Assembly (NCBI GenBank): GCA_008933615.1
Contig: WBUR01000001.1
Span: 119,814 to 183,813, forward strand
Length of the DNA: 64,000 nt
Direction of reading: 5' to 3'
Source: a bacterium
GTDB taxonomy: Bacteria > CLD3 > SB21
Shown here: one piece after another, positions 52,818 through 63,937 of the stretch
Position numbering within the stretch: the stretch's first letter is position 1
Layout of the letters: each line of letters starts with the position of its first letter
Translations under genes and position numbers: made by a program
Notes under the pieces: model-generated
Told to the model about the DNA's origin: nothing
Databases searched by the model: none
What the model saw: the letters and a program-made list of their open reading frames with translations, nothing else

Positions 52818-52846
52818 TTGACATTTTTTGGCTTTTGGCCTATATT
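52818..52846 (+). promoter_or_regulatory. Consensus sigma70 promoter for gatC
   Basis: TTGACA (52818-52823), 17-bp spacer, TATATT (52841-52846), about 28 bp before the start codon. It is the same type as at 16853-16881. Confidence 0.7.
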
Positions 52847-52874
52847 GCCCCAATCAAAAATTGAAAGTGTGTGA

Positions 52875-53165
52875 ATGTCCGTAACTATCAACGAAGTCAA
52901 AAAGATAGCGACGTTAGCCAATTTAGAATTCAACGAAAACGAGCTGGAGAAATATACGCATCAGTTGAATACAATTTTGGAATACGTTGATCAATTAAAT
53001 AAGGTCGACACTTCCTCCGTAGAAGCAACTTGTCATCCAATTTCGTACCAAGATGTGTTTCGAGACGATGAAATCAAGGAAAGTCTTCCGATCGACAAAG
53101 TCCTTCAAAATGCGCCGGAGAAAACCTGGCAGTATTTCGTGGTACCCAAAGTTGTTGGGTCGTAA
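52875..53165 (+). CDS. gatC: Asp/Glu-tRNA amidotransferase subunit C
   Basis: A 96-residue protein with MSVTINEVKKIATLANLEFN, then HQLNTILEYVDQLNKVDTSS and the C-terminal FVVPKVVGS. GatC stabilises the GatCAB complex, which amidates mischarged Glu-tRNA(Gln) and Asp-tRNA(Asn). gatA and gatB are not in the window, so the subunits are dispersed. It has its own promoter and terminator. Confidence 0.93.
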   Translation: MSVTINEVKKIATLANLEFNENELEKYTHQLNTILEYVDQLNKVDTSSVEATCHPISYQDVFRDDEIKESLPIDKVLQNAPEKTWQYFVVPKVVGS

Positions 53166-53166
53166 A

Positions 53167-53201
53167 ACCAAAAGAGACACAATCTGTGTCTCTTTTTTTT
53201 T
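53167..53201 (+). terminator. Rho-independent terminator after gatC
   Basis: AAAGAGACACA pairs with TGTGTCTCTTT, followed by a T run. Confidence 0.9.
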
Positions 53202-53220
53202 GTAAAGTGTTAAAATTTAA

Positions 53221-54927
<1,707 letters not shown>

Positions 54928-54946
54928 TAATTATCCTTCAGTTTTT

Positions 54947-56545
54947 ATGGCAAGTACAACCGACTTTCTAGTTATCGGAACCGGCATTGCCGGCTATTCA
55001 TCTGCATTGAAATGCGCTCGTGCCGGAACAGTCGCGATCATTACAAAAAAAAGCAACAGTGAAAGTAATACGAACTATGCCCAGGGAGGTATCGCATCGG
55101 TTATCTCGCCTAATGATTCGTTTGAAATGCATGTGCAGGATACCCTCAAAGCCGGCGCCGGATTATGTCGGCGCGATGCAGTAGAGCTTATCGTCAAAAA
55201 TGGGCCCTCGGCGATAAACGAACTAACCGAGATCGGCGTACAGTTTACCAAAACGGAAGGCCGGTTGGATCTCGGCAGAGAAGGCGGCCATTCACAGCAC
55301 CGTATCGTTCACGCGCAAGACCTTACCGGACGTGAGATCGAACGCGCGCTCATCGAAGCGGTAAAGTCAAATCCCAATATTCAGGTTTTTGAAAATCATA
55401 TTGCGCTTGAAGTTATTACGGAACATCATCTCAGAAAAAACATTACCGAACCGGATAACGTTCATTGTTTTGGCGCGTATGCACTGGATATTCAAAATAA
55501 TATTGTTAAGAAATTTTTGTCCAAGATTACGATTCTTGCATCGGGCGGGTGCGGACAGGTATATAAACATACGACCAATCCAAAAATTGCAACCGGCGAC
55601 GGAATTGCCATGGCGTATCGCGCCGGCGCACGCGTCGGAAACCTGGAGTTTATGCAATTCCACCCCACGTCCCTCTATCATCCGGATGCGCAGTCCTTCC
55701 TCATCAGTGAAGCCGTTCGCGGATATGGCGCCTATCTGATCAATACGGCCGGGGAACGTTTTATGGAACGTTATTCGCCCCAAAAGGAATTGGCGCCTCG
55801 CGATATTGTCGCGCGCGCCATTGACGCTGAAATGAAGAAGCGCGGTGAAGCTTGTGTGTTTCTTGATCTGCGTCATTTAGACGCCCAAAAAACGATAGAA
55901 CATTTTCCGCATATTTACAAAAATTGTCAGAAATTTAAAATTGACATTACGAAGGAGCCGGTTCCCGTAGTTCCCGCGGCTCATTACATGTGCGGCGGCG
56001 TTCAAACCAATCTGCACGGCCAAACGGACATTCATCGGTTGTACGCCTGCGGTGAGGTTGCGCTTACAGGCGTTCATGGCGCCAATCGGCTGGCGAGTAA
56101 TTCTCTTTTGGAAGCGGTCGTTTTCGCAAACCAAGTATACGAGCATGCGAGCAAGGTATTGATTTCTGAAAAGCTGGAAATTCCTGATTTCCCCGAGTGG
56201 GATGAAAGCGGTACTTTTAGTTCCGAAGAATGGATATTGATCGAGCACAATCGTGAAGAGATACAACAGATCATGTGGGATTATGTGGGAATTGTCCGTT
56301 CAAATCTGCGATTGGAGCGAGCGGAACGTCGAATCCAGCTGATCAGCGATGAGATCGAGAATTTTTATAAGGGAACTAAAGTTACGGAAGCGCTGATCGA
56401 ATTACGTAATCTGGCCAAATTAGCAAAACTGATCATTCGATGCGCAAAGTTACGCCGCGAGAGCCGCGGCCTTCATTATACGACCGATTATATGGAAACA
56501 AACGATGCGCAATGGTTGGCAGATACGATCATTAGAACGTTTTGA
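54947..56545 (+). CDS. nadB: L-aspartate oxidase
   Basis: A 532-residue flavoenzyme that starts de novo NAD synthesis by oxidising aspartate to iminoaspartate. The N-terminal FAD motif is [17 protein letters not shown]. Further conserved elements are [47 protein letters not shown] and [20 protein letters not shown] then [20 protein letters not shown]. Fumarate reductase-family features are intact. nadA and nadC are not in the window. It is convergent with nrfA. Confidence 0.95.
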   Translation: MASTTDFLVIGTGIAGYSSALKCARAGTVAIITKKSNSESNTNYAQGGIASVISPNDSFEMHVQDTLKAGAGLCRRDAVELIVKNGPSAINELTEIGVQFTKTEGRLDLGREGGHSQHRIVHAQDLTGREIERALIEAVKSNPNIQVFENHIALEVITEHHLRKNITEPDNVHCFGAYALDIQNNIVKKFLSKITILASGGCGQVYKHTTNPKIATGDGIAMAYRAGARVGNLEFMQFHPTSLYHPDAQSFLISEAVRGYGAYLINTAGERFMERYSPQKELAPRDIVARAIDAEMKKRGEACVFLDLRHLDAQKTIEHFPHIYKNCQKFKIDITKEPVPVVPAAHYMCGGVQTNLHGQTDIHRLYACGEVALTGVHGANRLASNSLLEAVVFANQVYEHASKVLISEKLEIPDFPEWDESGTFSSEEWILIEHNREEIQQIMWDYVGIVRSNLRLERAERRIQLISDEIENFYKGTKVTEALIELRNLAKLAKLIIRCAKLRRESRGLHYTTDYMETNDAQWLADTIIRTF

Positions 56546-56596
56546 AAAGGGAAATCGCCGTATCTACCTAAACGGAGTATGTTAAGAGTTCATCGC

Positions 56597-58084
56597 TTAC
56601 TTACTGCCTATAACGCCCATCTTATCATGCCGTTCCTTCGCCTTTTCATCCCACTGCGGTATGATTTCTTTGATGAACTTTGCTTTTTCATCGTTTAACT
56701 TTTTCAAATCAAGCCCGATATAAGCTTGTGCCTTTTCTTTGCTGGACAGGTCCGGCATTTGAACCGGCAGCTTGACATTATGCTTCAACAAAACCTCTGC
56801 CAGCAAAATACGCGCACCTTGCGCTTTTTCAATTCCGTCGCCGATCACACGCGCAGTTTCAAGCGGTGCATGAAAAGAACCGCCGTGGCTGGCCGCAGTA
56901 TAATCCCAGCGCCATTGCGCCTGGCGGATAAGCTGCAATATCGGTTTCATTTCGTTTTCTGTGGCGCCGTTGTCCCATGCCGTTTTCGCCTCGATATGTA
57001 CTTTCACCAGCGCTTCTTCCAAGCGTCCGCGAATATCGATCACTTTATCCTGACGGTCGTACACATTCTTTTTTAATGTCTCTTCGCTTTCACGGTGACA
57101 AACCTGGCACGCATTGGCCATATTATTTAAAGGGCTTTGTATTTTATGATCGGTAAATTTTACGCCGCCTTCACTTCGATAGGACATGTGACAATCGGCG
57201 CAGGAAATGCCGCGCTCCGCGTGAATGCCCGTTCTGAATATTTCATAATCGGGATGTTGCGCTTTCAGCATCGGTGTTTTACTTAATTGATGAACCCAGT
57301 CGACATGTTGGATTTTATCATAATACGCTTCCATATCTTCCGCACGAAAACCGTTGTCCCAAGGAAAGGTCAAATATTTTTCTTCTTTTCCTTTAAAATA
57401 ATATTCCACATGACATTGTGCGCAAACAAGCGATCGCATTTCCTGATGCGTTGCCTGCGTTATGTCTTTCCCCTGCCTTGCCAGAGCTTCGATCAAAGCC
57501 GGTCGGGTTATGCGTAAATTCATGGTTTTAGGATCGTGACAGTCCTGACATCCGATGGGATTGACTATCTCTGCGCCTAAATTAAGCCACTTGTCTTTAT
57601 AAAATTCTGCAGTGCCTTTTTCGTTCATCATGCGCGGCACGTCCGTGCTTTTGCACGTCCAGCAGGTAGCGGGCTGACGCGGCACGGTTCGCAGTGTATT
57701 TCGAATATCTTTCACCGCATTATAATGCCCGCGGGCCTGGTTAAAGTCCATTGAAAAAGCGTACCCGGCCCACAACACAACCAAACTCGGATATTCTTTC
57801 AACATGTCAATCGTAGCGCTCCCGCCATGTTTGCTGCGAAAAGTAGTATCCGCGGTAGCTATATACGTCTCGTATTCGCGGGGAAAATTTTCTCCCCATA
57901 CTTCATTGCGCGGTTCCCATTCTGCAATCGGTTTTGCAACCTGAAACATGGTTTTTTCCTCGCTGCGCCTTTCCATAATGGAATTAGCAAAGAGCCCGAT
58001 CAAAAAAACAACAACTACGGTCAGTAGAAATAAGACCCATCCGAGCCATGGTTTTTCCTGAACGATCTGAATCATATTTTTCAT
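56597..58084 (-). CDS. nrfA: Ammonia-forming cytochrome c nitrite reductase
   Basis: A 495-residue pentaheme enzyme that reduces nitrite to ammonia. The signature CxxCK active-site heme is CWTCK (141-145). Other heme motifs are CQDCH (179-183), CAQCH (221-225), CADCH (295-299) and CQVCH (326-330). A conserved VEYYF follows the third heme, and the KxQHPDYEIFRTGIHAERG segment supports the family. An N-terminal anchor-like hydrophobic segment (about 14-34) serves as signal or membrane anchor. It is the last gene of the nrfHA pair; the regulator is unknown. Confidence 0.96.
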   Translation of the reverse strand: MKNMIQIVQEKPWLGWVLFLLTVVVVFLIGLFANSIMERRSEEKTMFQVAKPIAEWEPRNEVWGENFPREYETYIATADTTFRSKHGGSATIDMLKEYPSLVVLWAGYAFSMDFNQARGHYNAVKDIRNTLRTVPRQPATCWTCKSTDVPRMMNEKGTAEFYKDKWLNLGAEIVNPIGCQDCHDPKTMNLRITRPALIEALARQGKDITQATHQEMRSLVCAQCHVEYYFKGKEEKYLTFPWDNGFRAEDMEAYYDKIQHVDWVHQLSKTPMLKAQHPDYEIFRTGIHAERGISCADCHMSYRSEGGVKFTDHKIQSPLNNMANACQVCHRESEETLKKNVYDRQDKVIDIRGRLEEALVKVHIEAKTAWDNGATENEMKPILQLIRQAQWRWDYTAASHGGSFHAPLETARVIGDGIEKAQGARILLAEVLLKHNVKLPVQMPDLSSKEKAQAYIGLDLKKLNDEKAKFIKEIIPQWDEKAKERHDKMGVIGSK

Positions 58085-58129
58085 GTGTATCTCCTTAAGC
58101 GTACTAACGCTTCATGACTTTTTACATGT

Positions 58130-58720
58130 TCATTTATTTTTGTTCGTAAGAAATTGATCCATCCATTTTGGAACTACAGGGCTCAGGCGAGGTACCCGCG
58201 CATACGGAACGGAAGCAAGGCTGTTGACCCGACCATGCGGCGTTTCCCGATGGCATTGCCAACATAATTGGCCTTGTCCATGCAGATTATTATCACCCGT
58301 CACTTTTTTTGCAGATACGTTATCAACAAGCGAGCTATGGCAGCGAATACAGTTTTCCTGGACCACGGTTACACCGGCATCTTTAATGTGTATCACTTGA
58401 GGCTCCAGACGAAAAGTGAACATGGCCGAATGCCGAAGTCCGTCCTGCGCTTTAAACATATATTTTCTAAAAAAATTATCATGGGGAACATGGCAATCGT
58501 TGCATACCGCAACCCGCGCATGACTGCTGCGCTGCCATGTAGCGAACTGCGGGGCCATTACATGGCAATTCATGCACGTTTCCGGTTTATCGGAAAGATA
58601 GGACGGTGCGTTTGAAATATACACGGCAAGGCAGCCGATACCGACAAAAATTCCTAAAAGTACATTTACCGCCCATCGCCACTCATCCGGCGGCTTAAGA
58701 AATCCAAATATTTTTTTCAT
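58130..58720 (-). CDS. nrfH: NrfH-type tetraheme quinol dehydrogenase subunit
   Basis: A 196-residue NapC/NirT-family protein with one N-terminal TM segment (about 19-36) and four CxxCH sites (CMNCH 49-53, CNDCH 73-77, CIRCH 124-128, CWQCH 153-157). CMNCHVMAPQF, where Met in place of the usual axial residue binds the first heme, is the NrfH hallmark. It passes electrons from menaquinol to NrfA, encoded 46 bp downstream. Confidence 0.95.
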   Translation of the reverse strand: MKKIFGFLKPPDEWRWAVNVLLGIFVGIGCLAVYISNAPSYLSDKPETCMNCHVMAPQFATWQRSSHARVAVCNDCHVPHDNFFRKYMFKAQDGLRHSAMFTFRLEPQVIHIKDAGVTVVQENCIRCHSSLVDNVSAKKVTGDNNLHGQGQLCWQCHRETPHGRVNSLASVPYARVPRLSPVVPKWMDQFLTNKNK

Positions 58721-58774
58721 GTTGATAAAAATAAAGTTATCTGATATTAAAATAAATATGTTTTTGTTCAGATC

Positions 58775-59926
58775 CTAATATCCGGCCTCGGCCATTCTTT
58801 GATAATAAGCCCTGTCTTTTCGAACGGATTCATACGAAAAAAAGGAAATGCCTTTCAATCCGTATACTTTGCAAATGGCTACTTTTTCATTCATTGCCGC
58901 AGAATTCTGGTTATACATAGAGATGCCCATGATAATGTTTTGCGCCATTATTTTGTCGCCAACTTTGTCTTTCGCACTTTTGACACGGCTTTCAAAAAGA
59001 TTGTTATCCGCCGCGTAGTTCATCGGAACTGCAAAATCTATATATCCATTCTTGATCCATGCAGGCCAGTCTTGGAACATCTCGTTTGTAGCAAGGTCCA
59101 TGTCCGCCCACACCGCGGCGGACAGCGTGATATTTGCTCGAATTGAATTTACGGTGTTACGAATCCGCTTGATGAACGCGGTGAGTTCGTCTCGTCTAAA
59201 CGTCGACCACAACTTTTCAAACCACTTTTTTTGTTCTGCTTGCTGGACGCCCACACGGCCATTGGAATCCGTCGTAAAGGGATCGATATTATAATTTAGG
59301 ATGAATTTAGAACGCATGGTTACAGAATAATCATACTCTTTTCCTGCATACCGTATGTAATCCATATGAACGCCGTCTATTTTGTAACGATGCACTAATT
59401 CATCTACGACCCTTAAGAAATACTCCTGAAACTCGTTATTCCCCGGCGAAAGATAATACCCTTCCTTGTTTCTTTCTTTCAGCTTTTTCAATCCTTCATC
59501 GATCATGGAAGTTCCGGATTTTGAAACGGCGCTCCACTCAGGATGTTTGAACAGCAAATGCTCTTTGGAAGCAGGATTATTATCAGCAGACCATATATAC
59601 ATAACGTTGATCCAAACATGGATCTTGAATCGCCCATCAGACTTAAGGAGCACGAATTCGAGCGGATCAAAACTTCCGTCAAGACCTTCCGCCAGAGGAA
59701 CCAACGCGCTCTTATAATACGCGTCGCCCCGGCCCCTTACCTGAACAAATAAGTCGGTAATACGCGCCGCTTCCGCGTCGTTTAACATTTTCTCAATATC
59801 TGTCTTTGACTTTAGGATATCTCTGACAACCCATAAAGCTTTTATAGATTTTGAGTTTTCTTTTTGTGCAAAGATGTTTAGCGGAAAATAGAACGCAAAA
59901 AATACGGCGAGGATGCGAAGCTTCAT
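58775..59926 (-). CDS. Glycosyl hydrolase-like 10 (GHL10) secreted protein
   Basis: A 383-residue protein with a signal peptide ending NIFAQ. It matches the GHL10/DUF187 family: FVQVRGRGDAYYKSALVPLA, LPYxx-like HVWINVMYIWSADNNPASKE, a block EWSAVSKSGT, YLSPGNNEFQEYFLRVVDEL and YKIDGVHMDYIRYAGKEYDY. These proteins have a TIM-barrel fold and are thought to act on cell-wall or polysaccharide material; the specific substrate is unknown. It lies 54 bp upstream of nrfH on the same strand, so co-transcription is possible but functionally unexplained. Confidence 0.88.
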   Translation of the reverse strand: MKLRILAVFFAFYFPLNIFAQKENSKSIKALWVVRDILKSKTDIEKMLNDAEAARITDLFVQVRGRGDAYYKSALVPLAEGLDGSFDPLEFVLLKSDGRFKIHVWINVMYIWSADNNPASKEHLLFKHPEWSAVSKSGTSMIDEGLKKLKERNKEGYYLSPGNNEFQEYFLRVVDELVHRYKIDGVHMDYIRYAGKEYDYSVTMRSKFILNYNIDPFTTDSNGRVGVQQAEQKKWFEKLWSTFRRDELTAFIKRIRNTVNSIRANITLSAAVWADMDLATNEMFQDWPAWIKNGYIDFAVPMNYAADNNLFESRVKSAKDKVGDKIMAQNIIMGISMYNQNSAAMNEKVAICKVYGLKGISFFSYESVRKDRAYYQRMAEAGY

Positions 59927-59971
59927 TATGTTTTATTATGTTATACTTTTTGTAATTAACCAAACATAAAT

Positions 59972-60002
59972 AAAAAAGGCAACCATTTTCATGATTGCCT
60001 TA
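59972..60002 (-). terminator. Terminator of the alpha ribosomal operon
   Basis: On the reverse strand AAGGCAATCAT pairs with ATGGTTGCCTT around GAAA-like loop, followed by T run. It lies just after the small unknown gene at 60027-60296. Confidence 0.85.
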
Positions 60003-60026
60003 TATTCTAGAATTTAGAAATGCTTT

Positions 60027-60296
60027 TTAAACAGTAAACGCTGTTTCTTCATACATCGCACAACGTCTTTTCTTGCCGAGTCGCACCGTGGCGAGCCGTC
60101 CGGGAGCGATGGACTTTGCGGTACATTTGTGAGTTTCCCACTGCAGGTTAGCGCAAATCAGTTTCTTATTTTCATTGAAGCACTGTATCTTAGGTAGAAG
60201 TTCATCAATCTGGTCTTCTTGAGTTTTCGTTACCTTTTCTTTTTTTGCTTTTTTTTCTTCAGTTTCTTCGGCAACTTCTTTTTTCTTACGCGGCAT
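60027..60296 (-). CDS. Small Lys-rich protein at the end of the ribosomal operon
   Basis: An 89-residue protein. The first 30 residues are almost all Lys, Glu and basic/acidic pairs (MPRKKKEVAEETEEKKAKKE). The C-terminal part holds IQCFNENKKLICANLQWETH, then CTAKSIAPGRLATVRLGKKR, with four Cys that could bind zinc. It is 25 bp after rplQ, inside the alpha operon before the terminator. No family is recognised; the location and basic nature suggest a ribosome-associated factor, which is inference. Confidence 0.6.
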   Translation of the reverse strand: MPRKKKEVAEETEEKKAKKEKVTKTQEDQIDELLPKIQCFNENKKLICANLQWETHKCTAKSIAPGRLATVRLGKKRRCAMYEETAFTV

Positions 60297-60321
60297 GTTG
60301 AGAGACCCTTACGATTAAAAA

Positions 60322-60888
60322 TTACTTTGAAGTTTTAAGTTCTTCTTTTTTAGCTTTGATGCGTTCCGCCAATGTCATCCTACGTTTTTCTTTTGTTTCT
60401 TTATCGGAGATCGTGGCATTCTGTTTTTCGATCTGCGCGTTTTCGTATCCTACGATTTCAAGAACGGCAAGTTCGGCCGCATCGCCTTTGCGTTTACCTA
60501 AACGCATGATACGCGTATATCCGCCACCGGTATAATTTGAATTCGCCGTTTTACGTACGTCATCCATTTCCTTAAGTTTCGGTGCAATGTCATCCATTAA
60601 TTCCTGAATGACGGTTTTATTTGCAATTTTTTTGTCGGCCGTTTCTTTTTTCGGTGTCAGCAGAACCCGGTAATTGCCCAAACGGCTCAACAAGACCCTA
60701 CGCGCGGCCAGATCGCCTTTCTTCGCATAACTCAGCAGGCGTTCCGCAGCCGGCTGCACGGCTTTAGCTTTAGTAATCGTCGTCGTGATACGTTTATGTC
60801 TAAAGAGTTCGTTGCAAAGATTCTTGATTAACGCTTTGCGATGGCTGGCGGTTTTGCTCAGCTTAAATCCTTTTTTACCGTGTCTCAT
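60322..60888 (-). CDS. rplQ: 50S ribosomal protein L17
   Basis: A 188-residue L17. The conserved core is KLSKTASHRKALIKNLCNEL then FRHKRITTTITKAKAVQPAA and GGYTRIMRLGKRKGDAAELA. It carries an approximately 50-residue Lys/Glu-rich C-terminal extension compared with the usual 115-130 residues. It is the final ribosomal protein gene of the operon, 35 bp after rpoA. Confidence 0.97.
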   Translation of the reverse strand: MRHGKKGFKLSKTASHRKALIKNLCNELFRHKRITTTITKAKAVQPAAERLLSYAKKGDLAARRVLLSRLGNYRVLLTPKKETADKKIANKTVIQELMDDIAPKLKEMDDVRKTANSNYTGGGYTRIMRLGKRKGDAAELAVLEIVGYENAQIEKQNATISDKETKEKRRMTLAERIKAKKEELKTSK

Positions 60889-60922
60889 CGTTCCTCTATT
60901 ATTCTGTCAAAGGTTATAAATG

Positions 60923-61915
60923 TTATTCGTCGCCGTTATAATATTTGGTAATGTCCATACCGAAATGCATGCCGCGTTCTTCCAGAATCTTGTTAAGTTC
61001 AGTTAATGATTTACGCCCGAAATTCCGATACTTCAGCATTTCCGACTCGTCTTTGCTGACAAGATCGCCGATCGTTTTGATTCCTGCGGCGCGAAGGCAG
61101 TTATGCGAACGTACCGACAGTTCTAATTCGTCCACGCTCATTTTCAATAACTGACGGATGCGGATAATTTCCTGGTCCTCAATCTCTCCGTTATCGCCTT
61201 CTTCTTCCACTTCAAAATTGATGAACAATTGAATGTGGTCTCTTAACAAACGCGCGCTGATCGTAAGCGCATCGTCGGGAGTAATACTTCCGTCCGTCGT
61301 GATCTCAAGGATTAATTTCTCAAAATCCGTATGTTGACCGACGCGGGTACTCTCGATGGAATAACGCACGTTACGAACCGGATTATAGATCGAATCAATC
61401 GGAATCGTTCCAATCGGCATATCGGGAAACTTATTTTCTTCAGCTGAAACCCATCCTTTGCCTCGGCCGATGCGCAACTCGATGTCAAAATTAGCTTCCT
61501 TGCCTATGGTTGCGATATGATGATCCGGATTCAATATCTCAAAATCGGCGCCGTTGGAAGCTTTCTGAATAGACGCGGCTGTAAACTCGCCGGCACCTTT
61601 AAAGTGTACGACCACCTTATCCGGCTTCTTGTTATGGAGTTTAAATCGTACGCCTTTGAGGTTTAGAATCATTTCCGAAACGTCTTCCGTAACTCCGGGA
61701 ATGGTTGAAAACTCATGTAAGACGCCCTCCACTTTCATGGATGCAATCGCTGCGCCCGGTAAAGACGACAAAAGAACTCGACGGATCGAGTTCCCAATGG
61801 TTACGCCGAAACCTCTCTCCAGAGGCTGTATAATGAACCGGCCATACGTAGTCGTATAACTGGATTCATCTAACTCGATGCGCTCCGGCATCTGAAGCCC
61901 TGCCCAATTTTGCAC
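60923..61915 (-). CDS. rpoA: RNA polymerase alpha subunit
   Basis: A 330-residue alpha subunit. The N-terminal domain includes GRFIIQPLERGFGVTIGNSI then RRVLLSSLPGAAI, and the C-terminal domain includes LSVRSHNCLRAAGIKTIGDL and NFGRKSLTELNKILEERGM, which binds UP-element DNA. Length and gene order (rpsD-rpoA-rplQ) are standard. Confidence 0.98.
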   Translation of the reverse strand: MQNWAGLQMPERIELDESSYTTTYGRFIIQPLERGFGVTIGNSIRRVLLSSLPGAAIASMKVEGVLHEFSTIPGVTEDVSEMILNLKGVRFKLHNKKPDKVVVHFKGAGEFTAASIQKASNGADFEILNPDHHIATIGKEANFDIELRIGRGKGWVSAEENKFPDMPIGTIPIDSIYNPVRNVRYSIESTRVGQHTDFEKLILEITTDGSITPDDALTISARLLRDHIQLFINFEVEEEGDNGEIEDQEIIRIRQLLKMSVDELELSVRSHNCLRAAGIKTIGDLVSKDESEMLKYRNFGRKSLTELNKILEERGMHFGMDITKYYNGDE

Positions 61916-61970
61916 TCTGAATCTCCTTCGTTAGAGATTGATACTTTATACAGTATAAAAATTTACTTAA

Positions 61971-62597
61971 TTATTTGGAATACAACTCAACGATCAATTG
62001 CTCTTTCACATCGACCGGAATCTGCTCGCGTTCGGGCATCATCATCAACTTACCCTTTAAGCTGGCCTTATCTACATCGATCCACGTTAGTTGCGAGCCT
62101 TCTTTCACTCGTTTAAGTGAATTATGGATCAACGCCAGTTTCTTGCTTTGCTCACGAATGGCAATTTCGTCGCCCGGCTTCACCTGATAGGACGGAATAG
62201 TCACAAGCCGGCCATTCACTTCCACATGACGGTGCAAAACCAACTGACGCGCCTGTGACCGCGATCCTGCAAAACTTAATCGGTACAACATATTGTCAAG
62301 ACGGCTCTCGAGCAACTGCAGCAGCACGACGCCCGTTACCCCTTTTTTGCTTTCTGCCCGCGTAAAATAGTTACGGAATTGCCGTTCAAGTACGCCATAG
62401 ATACGTCTTACTTTTTGTTTTTCACGTAACTGCACGCTATAGTTAGACGCCTTAGAGCGTTTATCGCCATGCTCGCCGGGAGGATAATTCCGCTTTTCGA
62501 TCGGGCATCTATCGGTCACGCATTTAGTGCCCTTCAAGAAAAGTTTTTCACCTTCTCTACGGCATAACTTACATACTGCATCGGTATATCTTGCCAT
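61971..62597 (-). CDS. rpsD: 30S ribosomal protein S4
   Basis: A 208-residue S4. The N-terminal CKLCRREGEKLFLKGTKCVT region contains four Cys positions (C8, C11, C23, C30 by layout) likely to bind zinc. The core has LDNMLYRLSFAGSRSQARQL and the S4 domain VNGRLVTIPSYQVKPGDEI. It lies between rpsK and rpoA as usual. In many bacteria S4 autoregulates this operon; no such structure can be proven here. Confidence 0.98.
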   Translation of the reverse strand: MARYTDAVCKLCRREGEKLFLKGTKCVTDRCPIEKRNYPPGEHGDKRSKASNYSVQLREKQKVRRIYGVLERQFRNYFTRAESKKGVTGVVLLQLLESRLDNMLYRLSFAGSRSQARQLVLHRHVEVNGRLVTIPSYQVKPGDEIAIREQSKKLALIHNSLKRVKEGSQLTWIDVDKASLKGKLMMMPEREQIPVDVKEQLIVELYSK

Positions 62598-62634
62598 TTA
62601 CAATCTCCTGCTTTGGCTATCTCAAAAAATAAAA

Positions 62635-63042
62635 TTATACTCTACGTTTTTTCGGCGGACGGCAACCGTTGTGTGGAATCGGAGTCAAGTCACGAATAGC
62701 GGTTATTTCAAGTCCTGCAGCCTGCAGTGAACGAATCGCCGATTCTCTCCCCGCGCCGGGCCCGCTAACACGCACCTCTACTTTTCTTAAACCCATATCA
62801 ATCGCCGCTTTGGCAGCAGTTTCTGCAGCAACCTGAGCCGCGAACGGCGTGCTTTTTTTAGAACCGCGAAAACCCATTTTACCCGAAGTGCACCAGGTGA
62901 TGACGTCGCCGTTGCTGTTGGTCAAAGTAACGATCGTGTTATTGAAAGTCGCCTTGATCATGGCGATGCCGGTCGACTCGACCAGTTTTTTCTTTTTGCG
63001 TGGCGCCGTTGCCGTCTGCTGCTGGGGATTTGCTTTTGCCAA
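62635..63042 (-). CDS. rpsK: 30S ribosomal protein S11
   Basis: A 135-residue S11: [40 protein letters not shown] and [19 protein letters not shown] are typical. A short basic N-terminal tail rich in Gln, Ala and Lys precedes the core. It is part of the standard alpha operon. Confidence 0.98.
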   Translation of the reverse strand: MAKANPQQQTATAPRKKKKLVESTGIAMIKATFNNTIVTLTNSNGDVITWCTSGKMGFRGSKKSTPFAAQVAAETAAKAAIDMGLRKVEVRVSGPGAGRESAIRSLQAAGLEITAIRDLTPIPHNGCRPPKKRRV

Positions 63043-63081
63043 ATTTATTTCTCCTTACGATTCTAATTTTTTCAGTCTAAA

Positions 63082-63465
63082 CTACTTCTTCGCTTCAACT
63101 TTCTTGAGGCCGCCGATAGTGCGGCGTTTGCCCTTACGTGTTCTCGAATTGGTCCGTGTTCTCTGTCCGCGAACCGGCAGGCCTTTACGATGCCGTAACC
63201 CGCGGTAGCACCCGATATCCATAAGGCGTTTGATATTAAGTCCGAATTCACTGCGCAAGGCGCCTTCTACTTTGATTTCGGCGTTGATGACATTTCGAAT
63301 TTTATTTTCCTCGTCTTCGGTCAATTCTTTGACCTTTGTAAATTCGCTGACGCCGGCCTTTTTCAAAATATTTTTAGCGGTCGTTCTACCGATTCCGTAG
63401 ATATAAGTCAACGCGATAAACGCCCTTTTTTCTTTGGGTAATTCTATGCCCGCTATACGTGCCAA
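63082..63465 (-). CDS. rpsM: 30S ribosomal protein S13
   Basis: A 127-residue S13: [39 protein letters not shown] and [20 protein letters not shown]. The C-terminal tail is basic. It is located after rpmJ and before rpsK. Confidence 0.98.
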   Translation of the reverse strand: MARIAGIELPKEKRAFIALTYIYGIGRTTAKNILKKAGVSEFTKVKELTEDEENKIRNVINAEIKVEGALRSEFGLNIKRLMDIGCYRGLRHRKGLPVRGQRTRTNSRTRKGKRRTIGGLKKVEAKK

Positions 63466-63497
63466 AGTTCTCTCCTTAAAATACTATGGATGAATAA

Positions 63498-63611
63498 TTA
63501 TCCTTGACGTTGTTTGTGCTTCTTATTTTCGCATATGACGCGAACGACGCCTTTACGGCGAATAATCTTGCACTTGTCACAAATTTTTCTAACCGATGAT
63601 CTTACTTTCAT
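63498..63611 (-). CDS. rpmJ: 50S ribosomal protein L36
   Basis: A 37-residue L36 beginning [20 protein letters not shown]. Cys11, Cys14, Cys27 and His33 form the zinc-binding (C+) type. The gene is short and easily overlooked; the ATG at 63611 is directly followed by the standard sequence. It lies between infA and rpsM. Confidence 0.95.
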   Translation of the reverse strand: MKVRSSVRKICDKCKIIRRKGVVRVICENKKHKQRQG

Positions 63612-63633
63612 GGTATCCGACTCCTAACATCTT

Positions 63634-63852
63634 CTATTTAAAACGATACGTAATCCGACCTTTGGATAAATCATAAGGCGACAATTCAACCGTCACCTTG
63701 TCGCCGGGCAAAATTCGAATAAAGTGCATTCTCATTTTACCGGAAATATGTGCGTGAATCTCATGTCCATTTTCTAATTTAACTCTAAACGTGGCGTTGG
63801 GTAAGGTTTCTAAAATCGTCCCGTCTACTTTTATAAGCTCTTCCTTAGCCAA
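63634..63852 (-). CDS. infA: Translation initiation factor IF-1
   Basis: A 72-residue OB-fold protein: [40 protein letters not shown] and [19 protein letters not shown]. It is full length and in the standard place between map and rpmJ. Confidence 0.98.
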   Translation of the reverse strand: MAKEELIKVDGTILETLPNATFRVKLENGHEIHAHISGKMRMHFIRILPGDKVTVELSPYDLSKGRITYRFK

Positions 63853-63937
63853 TCAAAAACCCCTAAGTTATTGTAAAAACAATCGTAATCAAATGGTTGC
63901 TCAATATATCATAAATAACCAAAAAATCAAGTTTAAT

